Source of the DNA: Paenibacillus melissococcoides
GTDB taxonomy: Bacteria; Bacillota; Bacilli; Paenibacillales; Paenibacillaceae
Length of the DNA stretch: 64,000 bases
Assembly (NCBI GenBank): GCA_944800085.1
Contig: CALYLO010000012.1
Location: forward strand, 1 to 64,000
Direction of reading: 5' to 3'
The notes under the pieces were generated by a model. It saw only the letters and a program-made list of their open reading frames with translations, was not told the origin of the DNA and did not search any database. A program made the position numbers and the translations under genes. Below, in pieces: positions 27,039 through 36,082 of the stretch. Numbering within the stretch: position 1 is the first letter of the stretch; each line of letters begins with the position of its first letter.

Positions 27039-27079
27039 AGCCCCGGGGGTGAATGCCTCCGGGGTTCCGTTTATTTTTG
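27039..27079 (+). terminator. terminator of first ABC operon
   Basis: CCCCGGGGG (27041-27049) pairs with CCTCCGGGG (27056-27064) around TGAAT, followed by TTCCGTTTATTTTT. It closes the permease-permease-lipoprotein operon. Confidence 0.8.
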
Positions 27080-27295
27080 GCACGATGCTCATTTTTATCT
27101 AATTTTAAGGTTCGGTTCAGTTTTCTTTAATGTAGCCATTATATTCTGATTATGGACCGAATGACAGATGAGTTCTTGCAAAGGAGGGTTGCCCTGCATC
27201 GATTGAACCTTGGACAGCCGGATTTCATCCGTTGAACAAGGACATCCGTTTCATCTTTCTCATGGTTTACAGTTTACCCCTAGAACATAATATAG

Positions 27296-27328
27296 GCCGC
27301 GTCGCTTGCGATGCGGCTCTTTTTTTAT
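27296..27328 (+). terminator. orphan intrinsic terminator in a gene-poor gap
   Basis: GCCGCGTCGC (27296-27305) pairs with GATGCGGC (27310-27317), followed by TCTTTTTTTATTTT. No intact gene lies before it: the stretch 27080-27295 contains a promoter-like AT region (27095-27150) and a good GGAGG (27183-27187) with no ORF behind it. It probably belonged to a deleted gene. Confidence 0.6.
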
Positions 27329-27469
27329 TTTGAGCGCAAGTCGGCCCTGCGGAATCTTCTCGAGCTGTATAAATAGGCTCGATCCTGATGAATGGCGCTC
27401 GTATAGGATGCCCGCGCAGCCGGCTTGTTGCCTGCTGGAGCGGTTTTTTTTCATTTTAACCGCCGGGGG

Positions 27470-27820
27470 CTGGTTCACATGATTCCGGCGATTTTGACAT
27501 GCGGGCTCGTGTTTGTCTCCCTGCAGGTGTTGAACAAAATCGAGCTTAATTATCTGGTAGCGGACAAGGCGCTGTCGGTGGAAGTGACTTCTTACGGAGG
27601 TCCGGAGACGCTCGGCACGATATCGAAGCAGTTGATGGCCGAGCGGGTGGAAATCAGGAACATGAACGTGGCCGATGCGGAGACGCCGGGTCCGATCGAG
27701 GGTTCAGCGCCGCCGCTGCAGATGACGATAACGATTGTGATGCCGAAAAAGAAGCCAATGAGCGATCTGGTTGAACGGTTGAAGGCGATACCGGGCGTCA
27801 CAGCCGTAAAAATAGAGTAA
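27470..27820 (+). pseudogene. 3' fragment of an MgtC/SapB-family gene
   Basis: The frame ending at 27820 reads IPAILTCGLVFVSLQVLNKI followed by a soluble domain (SVEVTSYGGPETLGTISKQL, SDLVERLKAIPGVTAVKI). This is the last membrane helix and the C-terminal ACT-like domain of MgtC/SapB proteins, whose complete copy in this window is at 60486-61301. The N-terminal four or so helices are absent. A long-frame start at TTG 27425 or ATG 27479 exists but no family match extends before about 27,475. A probable deletion joined unrelated DNA to this end. The 27329-27469 stretch has another terminator-like GC hairpin and T run. Confidence 0.55.
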
Positions 27821-27851
27821 CCCTATGAGGTGGGGAAAGTGAGAGGGTACA

Positions 27852-29812
27852 ATGCCGACAAGTGAGACGATACATCCGAAGAAATTGCACGGCGGGGCGG
27901 CCGCGGCGAAGCGAAGCGGGATCGGCGCGATAAGCCGCGTGGAGGAGCTCGACAGAGGATATCTCTGCATCGGGGACAGGGGGAATTTGGCGCTGTCCTT
28001 TCTCGATGAGCATCTGTTCCGCGTCAAGCTGACGTTCGATGCTTGTCCGGACTGGACGACAACGCCCGGCGTATTGCCATGGGAGAAGACGATACAGGCC
28101 AGCCGGGAAGATACGGAGCGCGGCTTTCTTTTCACCACGAAGAAGCTGTCGGTGCGGATTGATGCCGAGGATGGTTCCATCACGGTAACCGATGCCGAAG
28201 GCAAAGTGATCGGCCGGCAGACAGCGTTCAGCTGGGATGCGCGCGGCGGGGTGACGGGCTGCTTCGCGATGGACGAGCGCTCTCATTTTTATGGTCTGGG
28301 GAAAAGACTAGCTATCTCGACAAGCGCGGAGAGAGCTATACGATGTGGAATACCGACGTGTATGCGCCGCATGTGCCGGAGATCGAGGCTTTATATCAGT
28401 CGATCCCGCTGCTGCTGCATGTCCATGACGGGACAAGCTGCGGCATTTTTCTCGATAACCCGGGACGGACTGCCTTCGATATGCGATCCCGGACCGATGT
28501 CTTTTCGATTGAAAGCAAGACGGGGGATTACGATTACTACTTCATCTATGGCCCCGAATTGAAGCAGGTCATCTCCTGCTATACGGCATTGACCGGGCGG
28601 ATGCAGATGCCGCCGAAGTGGGCGCTTGGCTACCACCAGTCGAAATACAGCTACAAAAGCGAAGAAGAAGTGATGGCTCTGGCGCGCGCCTTCCGCGACA
28701 AGCGCATACCATGCGACGTGATTCATCTCGATATTCACTATATGGACGAGTACCGCGTCTTCACGTTCGATAGCGACCGATTCCCGCAGCCGCGGAACAT
28801 GATTTCCGAATTGAAAAAAATGGGGTTCCATATCGTTCCGATCGTCGATCCGGGGGTCAAGCAGGATCCGAAATATCCGGTCTGCCGTGAAGGAGTGCTG
28901 GAGGACCGCTTCTGCAAAAAGCTCGAAGGCGAGGAGTACTTCGGCGATGTATGGCCGGGCCGGAGCGCCTTCCCGGACTTCACCAAGCAAGAGACGGCGG
29001 CCTGGTGGGGAGATCTGCACCGCTATTATACCGATATGGGCATCGGCGGCATCTGGAACGATATGCCTGCCGCGGCTTCATCGGACTGCGGTATCAGCTG
29101 ATGCCTTATCTCTATACGCTGTTCCATGAGGCGGCGCAGACGGGCATTCCGGTGATGCGGCCGCTGCTGCTGGAATTCCGGAGGATCAGCACTTATATAA
29201 TCTGTGCGATCAGTTCCTGCTGGGCCGCGATCTGCTCGTAGCGCCGATCTGCCGGCCGGATACGGAGCACCGGACGGTCTATTTGCCGGAGGGCGAGTGG
29301 TTCGATTACTGGACGGGCACGCCGTATACCGCGGACAGCATCTGACGGTACATGCCCCGCTGAATACGATGCCGCTGTTCGTTCGGGGCGGCGCGATCAT
29401 TCCGCATGAGCCGCTGAAGCAGCATGCGCCCGATCAGACGGAGGCGTTGCTGCTGTTCCATCTGTACGGCGGGGCGCCGGCCTCGTCCTCTGTGCTCTAT
29501 GAGGATGACGGCTTGACGTATTCTTATGAGAAGGGCGCCTATAATTTGCTTCGCGTGGAGGCGGAATGCACCGGCCGCGGCTTTAAGCTCGGCTACGAGT
29601 ATGAGCGCAAAGGCTATGAGCCGGTTCCCTGCAAGCTGTGCTTCTATCTTCATGGCCTCGATCCCGATGCGGTCACGGTCGAAGGGCTTGAGCGGCTGGC
29701 ATCGAAGCCGGAAGGCGATGCCGAGAGCTGGTATGCGGATGAGCGTCGTCATGGCGTCGTCATTGCGGTTCGGGATGACCAGATCGGCCGGGTTATCGAT
29801 TTGAAGTGGTAA
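27852..29812 (+). pseudogene. GH31 alpha-glucosidase-like gene, frameshifted and internally deleted
   Basis: ATG 27852 opens a 31-family glycosidase. The first frame gives FRVKLTFDACPDWTTTPG and HFYGLGK. A G is missing from the run GGGG at 28296-28299: adding one gives GLGEKTSYLDKRGESYTMWN. The second frame continues to WALGYHQSKYSYKSEEEVMA and the nucleophile region GIGGIWNDM near 29,060. Then about 190 codons are absent, including the acid/base Asp region. Sequence resumes at LRYQLMPYLYTLFHEAAQTG, shifts again near 29,175 (LLGRDLLVAPICRPDTEHR) and near 29,330 (HLTVHAPLNTMPLFVRGGA), and ends at 29812. Even with indels corrected it cannot be active. It lies beside the LacI regulator and sugar transporter, so it once broke down the imported sugar. 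Confidence 0.8.
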
Positions 29813-29816
29813 TGAG

Positions 29817-29843
29817 AAAGAGGGCGGTGTTTTCGCCCTCTTT
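29817..29843. terminator. bidirectional terminator between GH31 and LacI genes
   Basis: AAAGAGGGCG (29817-29826) pairs with CGCCCTCTTT (29834-29843), loop GTGTTTT. It lies between converging genes and has A and U arms on both sides. Confidence 0.8.
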
Positions 29844-29848
29844 GGCTA

Positions 29849-30895
29849 TCATGAATCGGATGTGGAATATCTTCTCCGTTGGGTTGATTGGCGCACGATC
29901 AGCTCGGAAGGCAGCGTGACCGTTTTATTTTTATTGATACGCTCCGGGTCGTCCATCAGCTCGATGAGCATTTCCAACGCTTCCAGTCCGAGATGCTCCC
30001 CGCGAATCGTCGTGCAGGTGATCGATGGCGAGATCTTGTTAAGGAATGCCGCATCGTTGAAGGCGATGATGCCGACATCCTCCGGCACGCGCAGATTGCG
30101 ATCCCGGCAATATTTCAATACGCCGAGCGCCAAGACGCTGTCCGCGGCGATTATCGCGTCGAAGGATCTGCCTCCGGAGCTGTATTCGTCCAGAGCGGCG
30201 ATCATATCCTCTTCTTCCGAGCCGCACAACACGACGCCGTCGTCTCCCGCCTCCAGGCCGTTGCTGTGCAGCGCCTGCCTGTACCCCCCGATCCGGTCGC
30301 GCACGACATCGACGTCCAGACTTTCCGTCAGGAATACGATCCGCCGGTACCCCTCGTCCAGCAAATGCTGGGCCGTGACATATCCGTCCCGAAAATTATC
30401 GCTATGAATGCAAAAAATATTGTGCTGCAGGCTGCGCCCGATCATGACGAACGGAATGGAATGCTGCTGCAGGCTTTGAATGAGCGAGCTTTTGTCCGCC
30501 GACATGACGCCGGATAATATAAAGCCGTCCACTTTTTTGTTCCGGTACAGCGTCAAGCATTTCTCGATTTGCTGATCGACCGAGCGAAAGGCGGAAATCT
30601 GCAGGTCATATCCGTATTTTTGAGTCGCGTTGGATAAACCAAGGAGCACATTGGAATAGTACGGATTGCCGAAAATTTCGCTAGGTTCGCGCGCGATCGT
30701 ATAACAAATCGTGCGGGACTGGGCAGCCGATGCGTTCGGCTTCGCCTTGGGGCTGGGCACGTACCCGAGCTCCCGGATCGCTTTCTGTACTTTTTCATTC
30801 ACTTCGGAGGATGTGTTTCCTTTGCCCGTAAGAACCCGCGATACGGTCGCCGGCGATACACCCGCTGCACGTGCTATATCTCTTACCGTTGGCAC
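29849..30895 (-). CDS. LacI-family transcriptional regulator
   Basis: The 348-residue protein starts at ATG 30895 (reverse strand), with GGAGGCGGGG upstream. Residues 1-55 are the LacI helix-turn-helix and hinge (TVRDIARAAGVSPATVSRVL, then GYVPSPKAK). Residues 60-340 are the periplasmic-binding-like sensor domain (NPYYSNVLLGLSNATQKYGY, DGFILSGVMS, PEDVGIIAFNDAAFLNKISP). Its convergence with the dead GH31 gene and nearness to the sugar operon suggest it governs that operon, possibly through TGWAANCG-type sites at 23159 and 23320. The effector is unknown. The frame is intact although its likely target gene is broken. Confidence 0.85.
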   Translation of the reverse strand: MPTVRDIARAAGVSPATVSRVLTGKGNTSSEVNEKVQKAIRELGYVPSPKAKPNASAAQSRTICYTIAREPSEIFGNPYYSNVLLGLSNATQKYGYDLQISAFRSVDQQIEKCLTLYRNKKVDGFILSGVMSADKSSLIQSLQQHSIPFVMIGRSLQHNIFCIHSDNFRDGYVTAQHLLDEGYRRIVFLTESLDVDVVRDRIGGYRQALHSNGLEAGDDGVVLCGSEEEDMIAALDEYSSGGRSFDAIIAADSVLALGVLKYCRDRNLRVPEDVGIIAFNDAAFLNKISPSITCTTIRGEHLGLEALEMLIELMDDPERINKNKTVTLPSELIVRQSTQRRRYSTSDS

Positions 30896-31000
30896 GTCCC
30901 CGCCTCCTCTTCTCCGGAATCATCATAGCTGCCATTCCTGTTCTGGCTCATCATTTTATAATACGATGAAAGCGAGCGGCAATTCAACTTGACGGCATAG

Positions 31001-31040
31001 AAAAAGCTGCCGCATGCGCAGGCGCAATACGGGCAGCTTG
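31001..31040 (-). terminator. clpP terminator
   Basis: On the reverse strand AAGCTGCC (around 31038-31031) pairs with GGCAGCTT (around 31012-31004) and is followed by TTTTT, 33 bases after the clpP stop. Confidence 0.75.
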
Positions 31041-31072
31041 TTGATCTCACGATGGATATCACGATGACGGAA

Positions 31073-31651
31073 TTACTTGTGAAGCACTTTATCGACGAGG
31101 CCGTATTCCAGCGCCTCTTCAGCCGACATGAAATAATCGCGGTCGGTGTCTCTCTCGATCCGTTCGAGCGGCTGGCCCGTGCGCTCCGCCAAAATATGAT
31201 TCAGCTTGTCGCGCATCTTCAGAATGCGGCGGGCGCGAATCTCGATATCGGACGCTTGCCCTTCGGCTCCGCCCAGCGGCTGGTGAATCATAATCTCGCT
31301 GTTCGGCAGCGCGAACCGCTTGCCCTTCGCTCCGGCATTCAGCAGGAAGGCGCCCATCGACGCCGCCATGCCGACGCAGATCGTCGATACATCCGGCTTG
31401 ATATGCTGCATCGTATCGTAAATGGCCATCCCTGCGGTAATGGAGCCGCCGGGGCTGTTGATGTACAGATGAATATCCTTGTCCGGATCATCGGCTTGCA
31501 GGAACAGCATTTGAGCGATGATCGAATTGGCTACCATATCGTTCACTTGGGAGCCGAGAAAAATAATGCGGTCCTTCAGCAATCTGGAATAAATGTCGTA
31601 CGACCGTTCGCCTCGATTCGTCTGCTCGACAACTATTGGAACGTAACTCAC
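31073..31651 (-). CDS. clpP: ATP-dependent Clp protease proteolytic subunit
   Basis: The 192-residue protein starts at GTG 31651 behind AGGAGGGA on the reverse strand. The catalytic triad is visible: Ser98 in GMAASMGAF, His123 in IMIHQPLGG and Asp172 in RDTDRDYF. Length and sequence (IVVEQTNRGERSYDIYSRLL, INSPGGSITAGMAIYDTMQH) are those of the main bacillary ClpP, whose 14-mer works with ClpC, ClpX or ClpE to degrade misfolded and regulatory proteins in the cytoplasm. Upstream lie a CtsR operator and a sigma-A promoter, so heat-shock control is clear. It is a single-gene transcript, lying between a LacI gene and a sugar ABC cassette. Confidence 0.97.
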   Translation of the reverse strand: MSYVPIVVEQTNRGERSYDIYSRLLKDRIIFLGSQVNDMVANSIIAQMLFLQADDPDKDIHLYINSPGGSITAGMAIYDTMQHIKPDVSTICVGMAASMGAFLLNAGAKGKRFALPNSEIMIHQPLGGAEGQASDIEIRARRILKMRDKLNHILAERTGQPLERIERDTDRDYFMSAEEALEYGLVDKVLHK

Positions 31652-31749
31652 GATAATCCCTCCTCAGCATCAATAACATTAAATATATCCAATTCACGGC
31701 CCCTTAAACACGATATGCATTCGCCGCGAATGAGAAGAACCGTATCTTT

Positions 31750-31789
31750 ACTATAGCGGATTGTCAGTCAAAAGTCAAAGATGGTCAAA
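31750..31789 (-). promoter_or_regulatory. clpP promoter with CtsR operator
   Basis: On the reverse strand, -35 TTGACT (31778-31773), 17-base spacer and -10 TATAGT (31755-31750) form a strong sigma-A promoter. On the forward strand AGTCAAAGATGGTCAAA (31773-31789) matches the CtsR heptad consensus RGTCAAANANRGTCAAA exactly. A third heptad AGTCAAA (31766-31772) adjoins it. Bound CtsR would cover the -35 box. The 5' leader to the start codon is about 95 bases. Confidence 0.9.
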
Positions 31790-31947
31790 CTGTTTTTTTC
31801 AGCTTTTTTTGAGCAACGAATCGGGCGGATGCGTGTATCATTTTTTGCAGAGCAACCGGAACGTGTCAAAAAATGAGCATCAATAAGTGAACGTTTCCGT
31901 GCCATTGAGGCGTGACCTACAATGGGAGCACAAAGGAGGTGACGCCA

Positions 31948-32901
31948 ATGTCAGCAGGAGCACCCTCATCTATTCGCGATCCTCGCGCCAGCGGGAGATG
32001 GAGCCGCATCGGGAGAACGCTGTGGAACGAAAAGTATTTATGGCTGATGGCCCTGCCCGGCCTGCTGTTCTTCGTCATTTACAAATATGTGCCGATGCTC
32101 GGAGTCGTAATCGCTTTCAAGGATTACAACATGATGCTCGGCATCTGGGACAGCAAGTGGGTCGGCTTGAAGCATTTCTACCGCATCTTCGAGAATCCGG
32201 ATATCGGGCGCATTTTTTTGAACACCTTGATTATCAGCCTGTATCAGATTGTGTTTGCCTTCACGATTCCGATATTTCTGGCGATTATGATCCATGAGGT
32301 AACGCAAAGGGCGTTCAAGCGGGTGCTGCAAACGGTCTTTTACATGCCGCACTTTCTGTCCTGGGTCGTCGTGGCGGGGATCTTCTATCTGATGTTCCAG
32401 AGCGATGGCGCCGTGAACAACATGCTGGCCGATATGGGAATGTCGAAAATCGATATTTTGTCCAATCCCGACAATTTCCGGTTCATGCTGGTGATGCAGG
32501 TCATCTGGAAGGAATCCGGCTGGGGGACGATCATTTATTTGGCGGCGCTGTCCAGCATTGACGTCGAGCTGTATGAGGCGGCGAAGATGGACGGGGCCGG
32601 ACGGCTGCGCCAGATCTGGAATATCACGCTGCCCGGCATCCGCAGCACGATCGTCGTCCTGTTCATCCTGCGGCTCGGCAGCGTACTGGATGTCGGCTTC
32701 GAGCAGATCTTCCTTATGCTGAACCCTTCCGTGCGGGACGTCGGGGAAGTCATCGAGACATATGTCTACCAAGCGGGGGTCGTCAACGGCAACTTCAGCT
32801 TCTCGACCGCGGTCGGGCTGATGAAGGGCTTGATTGGGCTTATCCTGATCTACGGGGCCAACAAGCTGGCGAAGCGGATGGGGGAGCGCGGCGTATTTTA
32901 G
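31948..32901 (+). CDS. sugar ABC transporter permease (LplB type), second cassette
   Basis: ATG 31948 follows AAAGGAGG (31932-31939). The 317-residue protein has a soluble basic N-terminus and six spans (YLWLMALPGLLFFVIYKYVP through GLIGLILIYGANKLAK). The EAA loop is YEAAKMDGAGRLRQIWNITL. It is paralogous to the permease at 23416 (shared WGTIIYLAALS, VGFEQI/VGFEKI and FSTAVGL phrases). It starts the second cassette, where order is permease, lipoprotein, permease. No ATPase is present. A TACAAT box lies at 31918-31923 but no good -35. Confidence 0.85.
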   Translation: MSAGAPSSIRDPRASGRWSRIGRTLWNEKYLWLMALPGLLFFVIYKYVPMLGVVIAFKDYNMMLGIWDSKWVGLKHFYRIFENPDIGRIFLNTLIISLYQIVFAFTIPIFLAIMIHEVTQRAFKRVLQTVFYMPHFLSWVVVAGIFYLMFQSDGAVNNMLADMGMSKIDILSNPDNFRFMLVMQVIWKESGWGTIIYLAALSSIDVELYEAAKMDGAGRLRQIWNITLPGIRSTIVVLFILRLGSVLDVGFEQIFLMLNPSVRDVGEVIETYVYQAGVVNGNFSFSTAVGLMKGLIGLILIYGANKLAKRMGERGVF

Positions 32902-32920
32902 CGCGGGTTGCCTCCAATGT

Positions 32921-32934
32921 TGTAAGTGCTTACA
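32921..32934 (+). promoter_or_regulatory. cre-like dyad between permease and binding-protein genes
   Basis: TGTAAGTGCTTACA has the arms TGTAAG/CTTACA and differs from the cre consensus only by TG for CG in the centre. It lies 20 bases after the permease stop and 51 before the lipoprotein start, so it may control extra transcription of the lipoprotein gene. Confidence 0.4.
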
Positions 32935-32985
32935 TCATAGAATGCCCATCATGATTTCTTAATCAAAACGGGGGAGGATGTAATC

Positions 32986-34479
32986 ATGCAGTTCACAGGG
33001 AAAAAAATCGTATCGCTTCTGGCGGCTTGTTCAATGGCCGTCGGGTTGCTGGCGGCTTGCGGCAGCGGTGGAGGAACCAAGGAATCGAACGCCGGCGGAG
33101 GACAGAGCACGGGGGATGAAGGCAAGAAATACAGCGTCTCGGCCATGAATATCTTGTATGGCGCGGCGCCTCCGACGACGAACAGCTCGGGAATCAAAGC
33201 GATCGAGGAGCGGTACGGCATCGAATTCAAATACATTCCGGTCGCCGCGGGCGATTATGCGAACAAGATCGGCGTGACGGTCGCTTCGGGGGATATGCCG
33301 GATCTGATGCTGCTGGAGGATCCGAACGCCAATTACTTCAGTTGGGCGGGGAACGGCATGTTCCTCCCGATTGAGGATTACATCAAGGATTACCCGAATC
33401 TGAGCAAGATACCGCAGGAAATCTGGGAAATGCTGACATATGAAGGGCATATTTACGGCGTTCCGCGGCTGCGCGGCATTCCGTTCCATACGATGGTGAT
33501 CCGTCAGGATTGGCTCGACAAGCTGGGCTTGAAGATGCCAACGACCTATGACGAGCTGTATGACGTGATGAAGGCGTTCACGGAGAACGATCCGGACGGC
33601 AACGGGAAAAAAGATACGAACGGGTTCGCCATGGACGGCACGTTCAGCGGGTTCAACGGATTGTTCGGCTCGTACCGGGCGTTGCGGTTCGGCTGGTTCG
33701 AGGATGGCCAAGGCGGGATTACGCACGGCTATAAGGAGGGGCTGTTCAGCCCGGACTACACAATTAAGAAAGGTACTCAGGCCGACGAGGACTTCCTGAC
33801 CGGCAAAGCGGGCATTATCGGCAACTGGGCGTATACGGCGTATAACAAGGCCCGGTTCGACAAGGCCTACAGCGTCAACAAAGATTTCCGCGTCGCCCCG
33901 ATACCGCCATTGACGGCCCCGGACGGCTACAAGGGCTACGGCAAATATCACGGCTTCTACGGGTTCTTCGTGATGCCGGCCAGCCTGGGCAAGGACGAAG
34001 AGAAGGTGAAGAAGCTGCTCTCCATCCTGGACGATCAGATCGGCGATGAAGGCGCCGAGTTCATGAAATGGGGCATGGAGAACGAGCACTTCAAAATAGA
34101 AAACGGCGAAAAAGTGCTGACGGACAAAGGCTTGACCGAAGGAACGGGCAAATATTTGCTGACGAACCATGCGGCCGAAGGAGAATGGATCTACAACCCG
34201 GACGATACCGAGGAACTGAAGAAAATGAAGGACGAATCGTTCAAGGTGGCGATGGAAGGCGAGCCGTACAGCGATCAGTCGGTCGGCTTGTTCTCGCCGA
34301 CCTACAGTGAAAAAGGGAAAGAACTTGACCAGTACTTGACGGACCAAGTGAATAAAATCATTCTTGGCGAACGCCCGGTCGACGATTACGACAAGATGAT
34401 TCAAGAGTGGAAGGACCGGGGCGGCGAGCAGGTCATCAAGGAGTTCAACGAGGCGTACCAGAAGCGGAAGAACGGCTGA
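32986..34479 (+). CDS. sugar ABC transporter substrate-binding lipoprotein, second cassette
   Basis: ATG 32986 follows GGGGGAGG (32970-32977). The 497-residue protein has a lipoprotein signal with lipobox LAAC (Cys near residue 25; SLLAACSMAVGLLAACGSGG contains two candidate sites). Motifs ASGDMPDLMLLEDPNANYFS, GHIYGVPRLRGIPFHTMVIR and NDPDGNGKKDTNGFAMDG resemble long LipO-type binding proteins, though it differs from the first lipoprotein. C-terminus WKDRGGEQVIKEFNEAYQKR is family-typical. Its stop lies inside a strong hairpin (34473-34490). Confidence 0.85.
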   Translation: MQFTGKKIVSLLAACSMAVGLLAACGSGGGTKESNAGGGQSTGDEGKKYSVSAMNILYGAAPPTTNSSGIKAIEERYGIEFKYIPVAAGDYANKIGVTVASGDMPDLMLLEDPNANYFSWAGNGMFLPIEDYIKDYPNLSKIPQEIWEMLTYEGHIYGVPRLRGIPFHTMVIRQDWLDKLGLKMPTTYDELYDVMKAFTENDPDGNGKKDTNGFAMDGTFSGFNGLFGSYRALRFGWFEDGQGGITHGYKEGLFSPDYTIKKGTQADEDFLTGKAGIIGNWAYTAYNKARFDKAYSVNKDFRVAPIPPLTAPDGYKGYGKYHGFYGFFVMPASLGKDEEKVKKLLSILDDQIGDEGAEFMKWGMENEHFKIENGEKVLTDKGLTEGTGKYLLTNHAAEGEWIYNPDDTEELKKMKDESFKVAMEGEPYSDQSVGLFSPTYSEKGKELDQYLTDQVNKIILGERPVDDYDKMIQEWKDRGGEQVIKEFNEAYQKRKNG

Positions 34480-34941
34480 CGGGTCAGCCGGAGCTGCTGT
34501 AATTCCGAAGCCGCCGTGCGCTGCGGCCGTTCGCAGCTGGCGTACGCCACCGCCATGCGCTGCCGCTGAGGGCAGTTGGCTTGCTCCAGCGCTGTTCGCT
34601 GGCTGGCGTGCGCTGCTGGTTGTGTGCTGCCGTGGTTCACAGCTGGCGTACGCTGCGGCTGTTCGAGCTGGCGCGCCCTGCGGCCGTTCGCCGCTGGTCT
34701 GCGGCTGCTGCCGTTCTCGGCACCAAGGCCGCAGGCCGTGTCCTGAGGCACGTGTCCGAGGTGTGTGTTCGAAGGCTAATCGCCATAGGTGCGGGCCGCA
34801 AGCAGGACTGCAGGCGCATGACGCGCGACTTCAAGTCATGACCGCACTGGTACGGCTGCAACCGCACAACGGGCGGCTGCAAACGCACGGCCGCAGTTGC
34901 GTGACAGCAAGCGCATGGTGGCATGAAAGGAGTGAACATCT
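34473..34941 (+). repeat. hairpin and GC-rich degenerate repeats between lipoprotein and permease
   Basis: CGGCTGAC (34473-34480) and GTCAGCCG (34483-34490) form an 8-bp hairpin over the lipoprotein stop, without a U run. Then a GC-rich stretch has repeated words: CTGCGGCCGTTCGC at 34521-34534 and 34678-34691, CAGCTGGCGTACGC at 34534-34547 and 34640-34653, plus variants. After about 34,800 similar CGGCTGCAAnCGCAC-like repeats occur (34855-34895). No credible gene is seen. The hairpin may stabilise upstream mRNA or attenuate transcription into the permease gene. Confidence 0.6.
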
Positions 34942-35817
34942 GTGTTAATGCGCGCAAGAAGCGGGGATCGATGGTTCAATGCCATCAATATGACGCTGCT
35001 GATCATTTTGGCGGTCATTACGATTCTGCCTATCATTCACGTCTTCGCGATGTCGTTCGCCACCACGGAGGAATCGCTATCCGGCCGGTTCATTCTCTGG
35101 CCGTCGACCTGGACAACCGAGGCGTACCGCTACATTTTCGATACGGGCGTGTTTTTCATATCGCTGAAAAATACCGTGTGGCTCACGGTCGTCGGCACGT
35201 TCATCAACGTGATTCTGACGGCGCTGCTCGCTTATGCATGCTCCCGGCCGCAATTCAGCGCCCGGCGGGTCATCATGTTCCTGGTGCTGTTCACGATGCT
35301 ATTTGGCGGCGGCATGATCCCGACCTATCTGGTCGTGAAGGGGACCGGGCTTATCAACTCGCTGTGGGCGCTCATTCTCCCCGGGGCCATCTCCGCCTTC
35401 AATATGCTCGTGATGCGCGATTTCTTCGAATCGCTGCCGGAGAGCGTCATTGAGTCGGCGCGCATCGACGGATGCGGGGACTTGCGCATATTGGCCCATA
35501 TCGTATTCCCGTTGTCCCTGCCCATCCTGGCGACGTTCACCTTATTCTATGCGGTTGGTAACTGGAATCAATATTTCTCGGCGATTCTGTACTTGAACGA
35601 TCCCGATAAATGGCCGCTGCAAATCTTGCTGAGGCAAGTCGTGCTGATCGGACAGGCGGATATTTTCTCCAACCTCGATCCGAACGTGCCCCTCCCGCCA
35701 TCGGTCTCGATACAGATGGCCACGGTCGTGCTCGCCTCATTCCCGATCGTCGTGCTCTACCCGTTCCTGCAGCGCTATTTCGTGCAGGGCCTGACGCTCG
35801 GCGCGGTGAAGGGCTAG
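34942..35817 (+). CDS. sugar ABC transporter permease (YtcP/MalG type), second cassette
   Basis: The start is GTG 34942, after AAAGGAG (34925-34931); ATG 34948 is an alternative. The 291-residue product has six spans (LLIILAVITILPIIHVFAMS to ATVVLASFPIVVLYPFLQRY) and the EAA-like loop SVIESARIDGCGDLRILAHI, and ends FVQGLTLGAVKG. It resembles the permease at 24390. It is 462 bases from the lipoprotein gene, unusually far for this operon type, separated by GC repeats. A strong terminator follows. Confidence 0.85.
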   Translation: MLMRARSGDRWFNAINMTLLIILAVITILPIIHVFAMSFATTEESLSGRFILWPSTWTTEAYRYIFDTGVFFISLKNTVWLTVVGTFINVILTALLAYACSRPQFSARRVIMFLVLFTMLFGGGMIPTYLVVKGTGLINSLWALILPGAISAFNMLVMRDFFESLPESVIESARIDGCGDLRILAHIVFPLSLPILATFTLFYAVGNWNQYFSAILYLNDPDKWPLQILLRQVVLIGQADIFSNLDPNVPLPPSVSIQMATVVLASFPIVVLYPFLQRYFVQGLTLGAVKG

Positions 35818-35824
35818 AGCCATG

Positions 35825-35854
35825 GCAGCAGGCGTTCCGGGCCTGCTGCTTTTT
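35825..35854 (+). terminator. terminator of second ABC cassette
   Basis: GCAGCAGGC (35825-35833) pairs perfectly with GCCTGCTGC (35841-35849), followed by TTTTT. From 35855 to 36076 there is only GC-rich intergenic sequence and I see no gene. Confidence 0.9.
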
Positions 35855-36082
35855 GGCGTGGGCGCAGGTGCGATGCCTCGTGGCGGGGCGGGGCTGCCGC
35901 CTGCCGCGTTGCGCATGCGGGGGGCGGGTGCATGATCCAGGTATGGTGTGGGTGAGAGTGAGTATGCGGGGGCGAGACCCCGGTGGGGCGTGTTTGGCGG
36001 GAGCAGGACATGGGCTGTGGGTGCGACACGGGACTGACCATGCGTCTGAATGACGCATCTAGAAAACCAATCCTGCAAGAAT

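Noticed and set aside
34581..34957. Several short ORFs on both strands in the GC-rich spacer
   Set aside because: They follow the degenerate repeats, have no ribosome sites and no family character.
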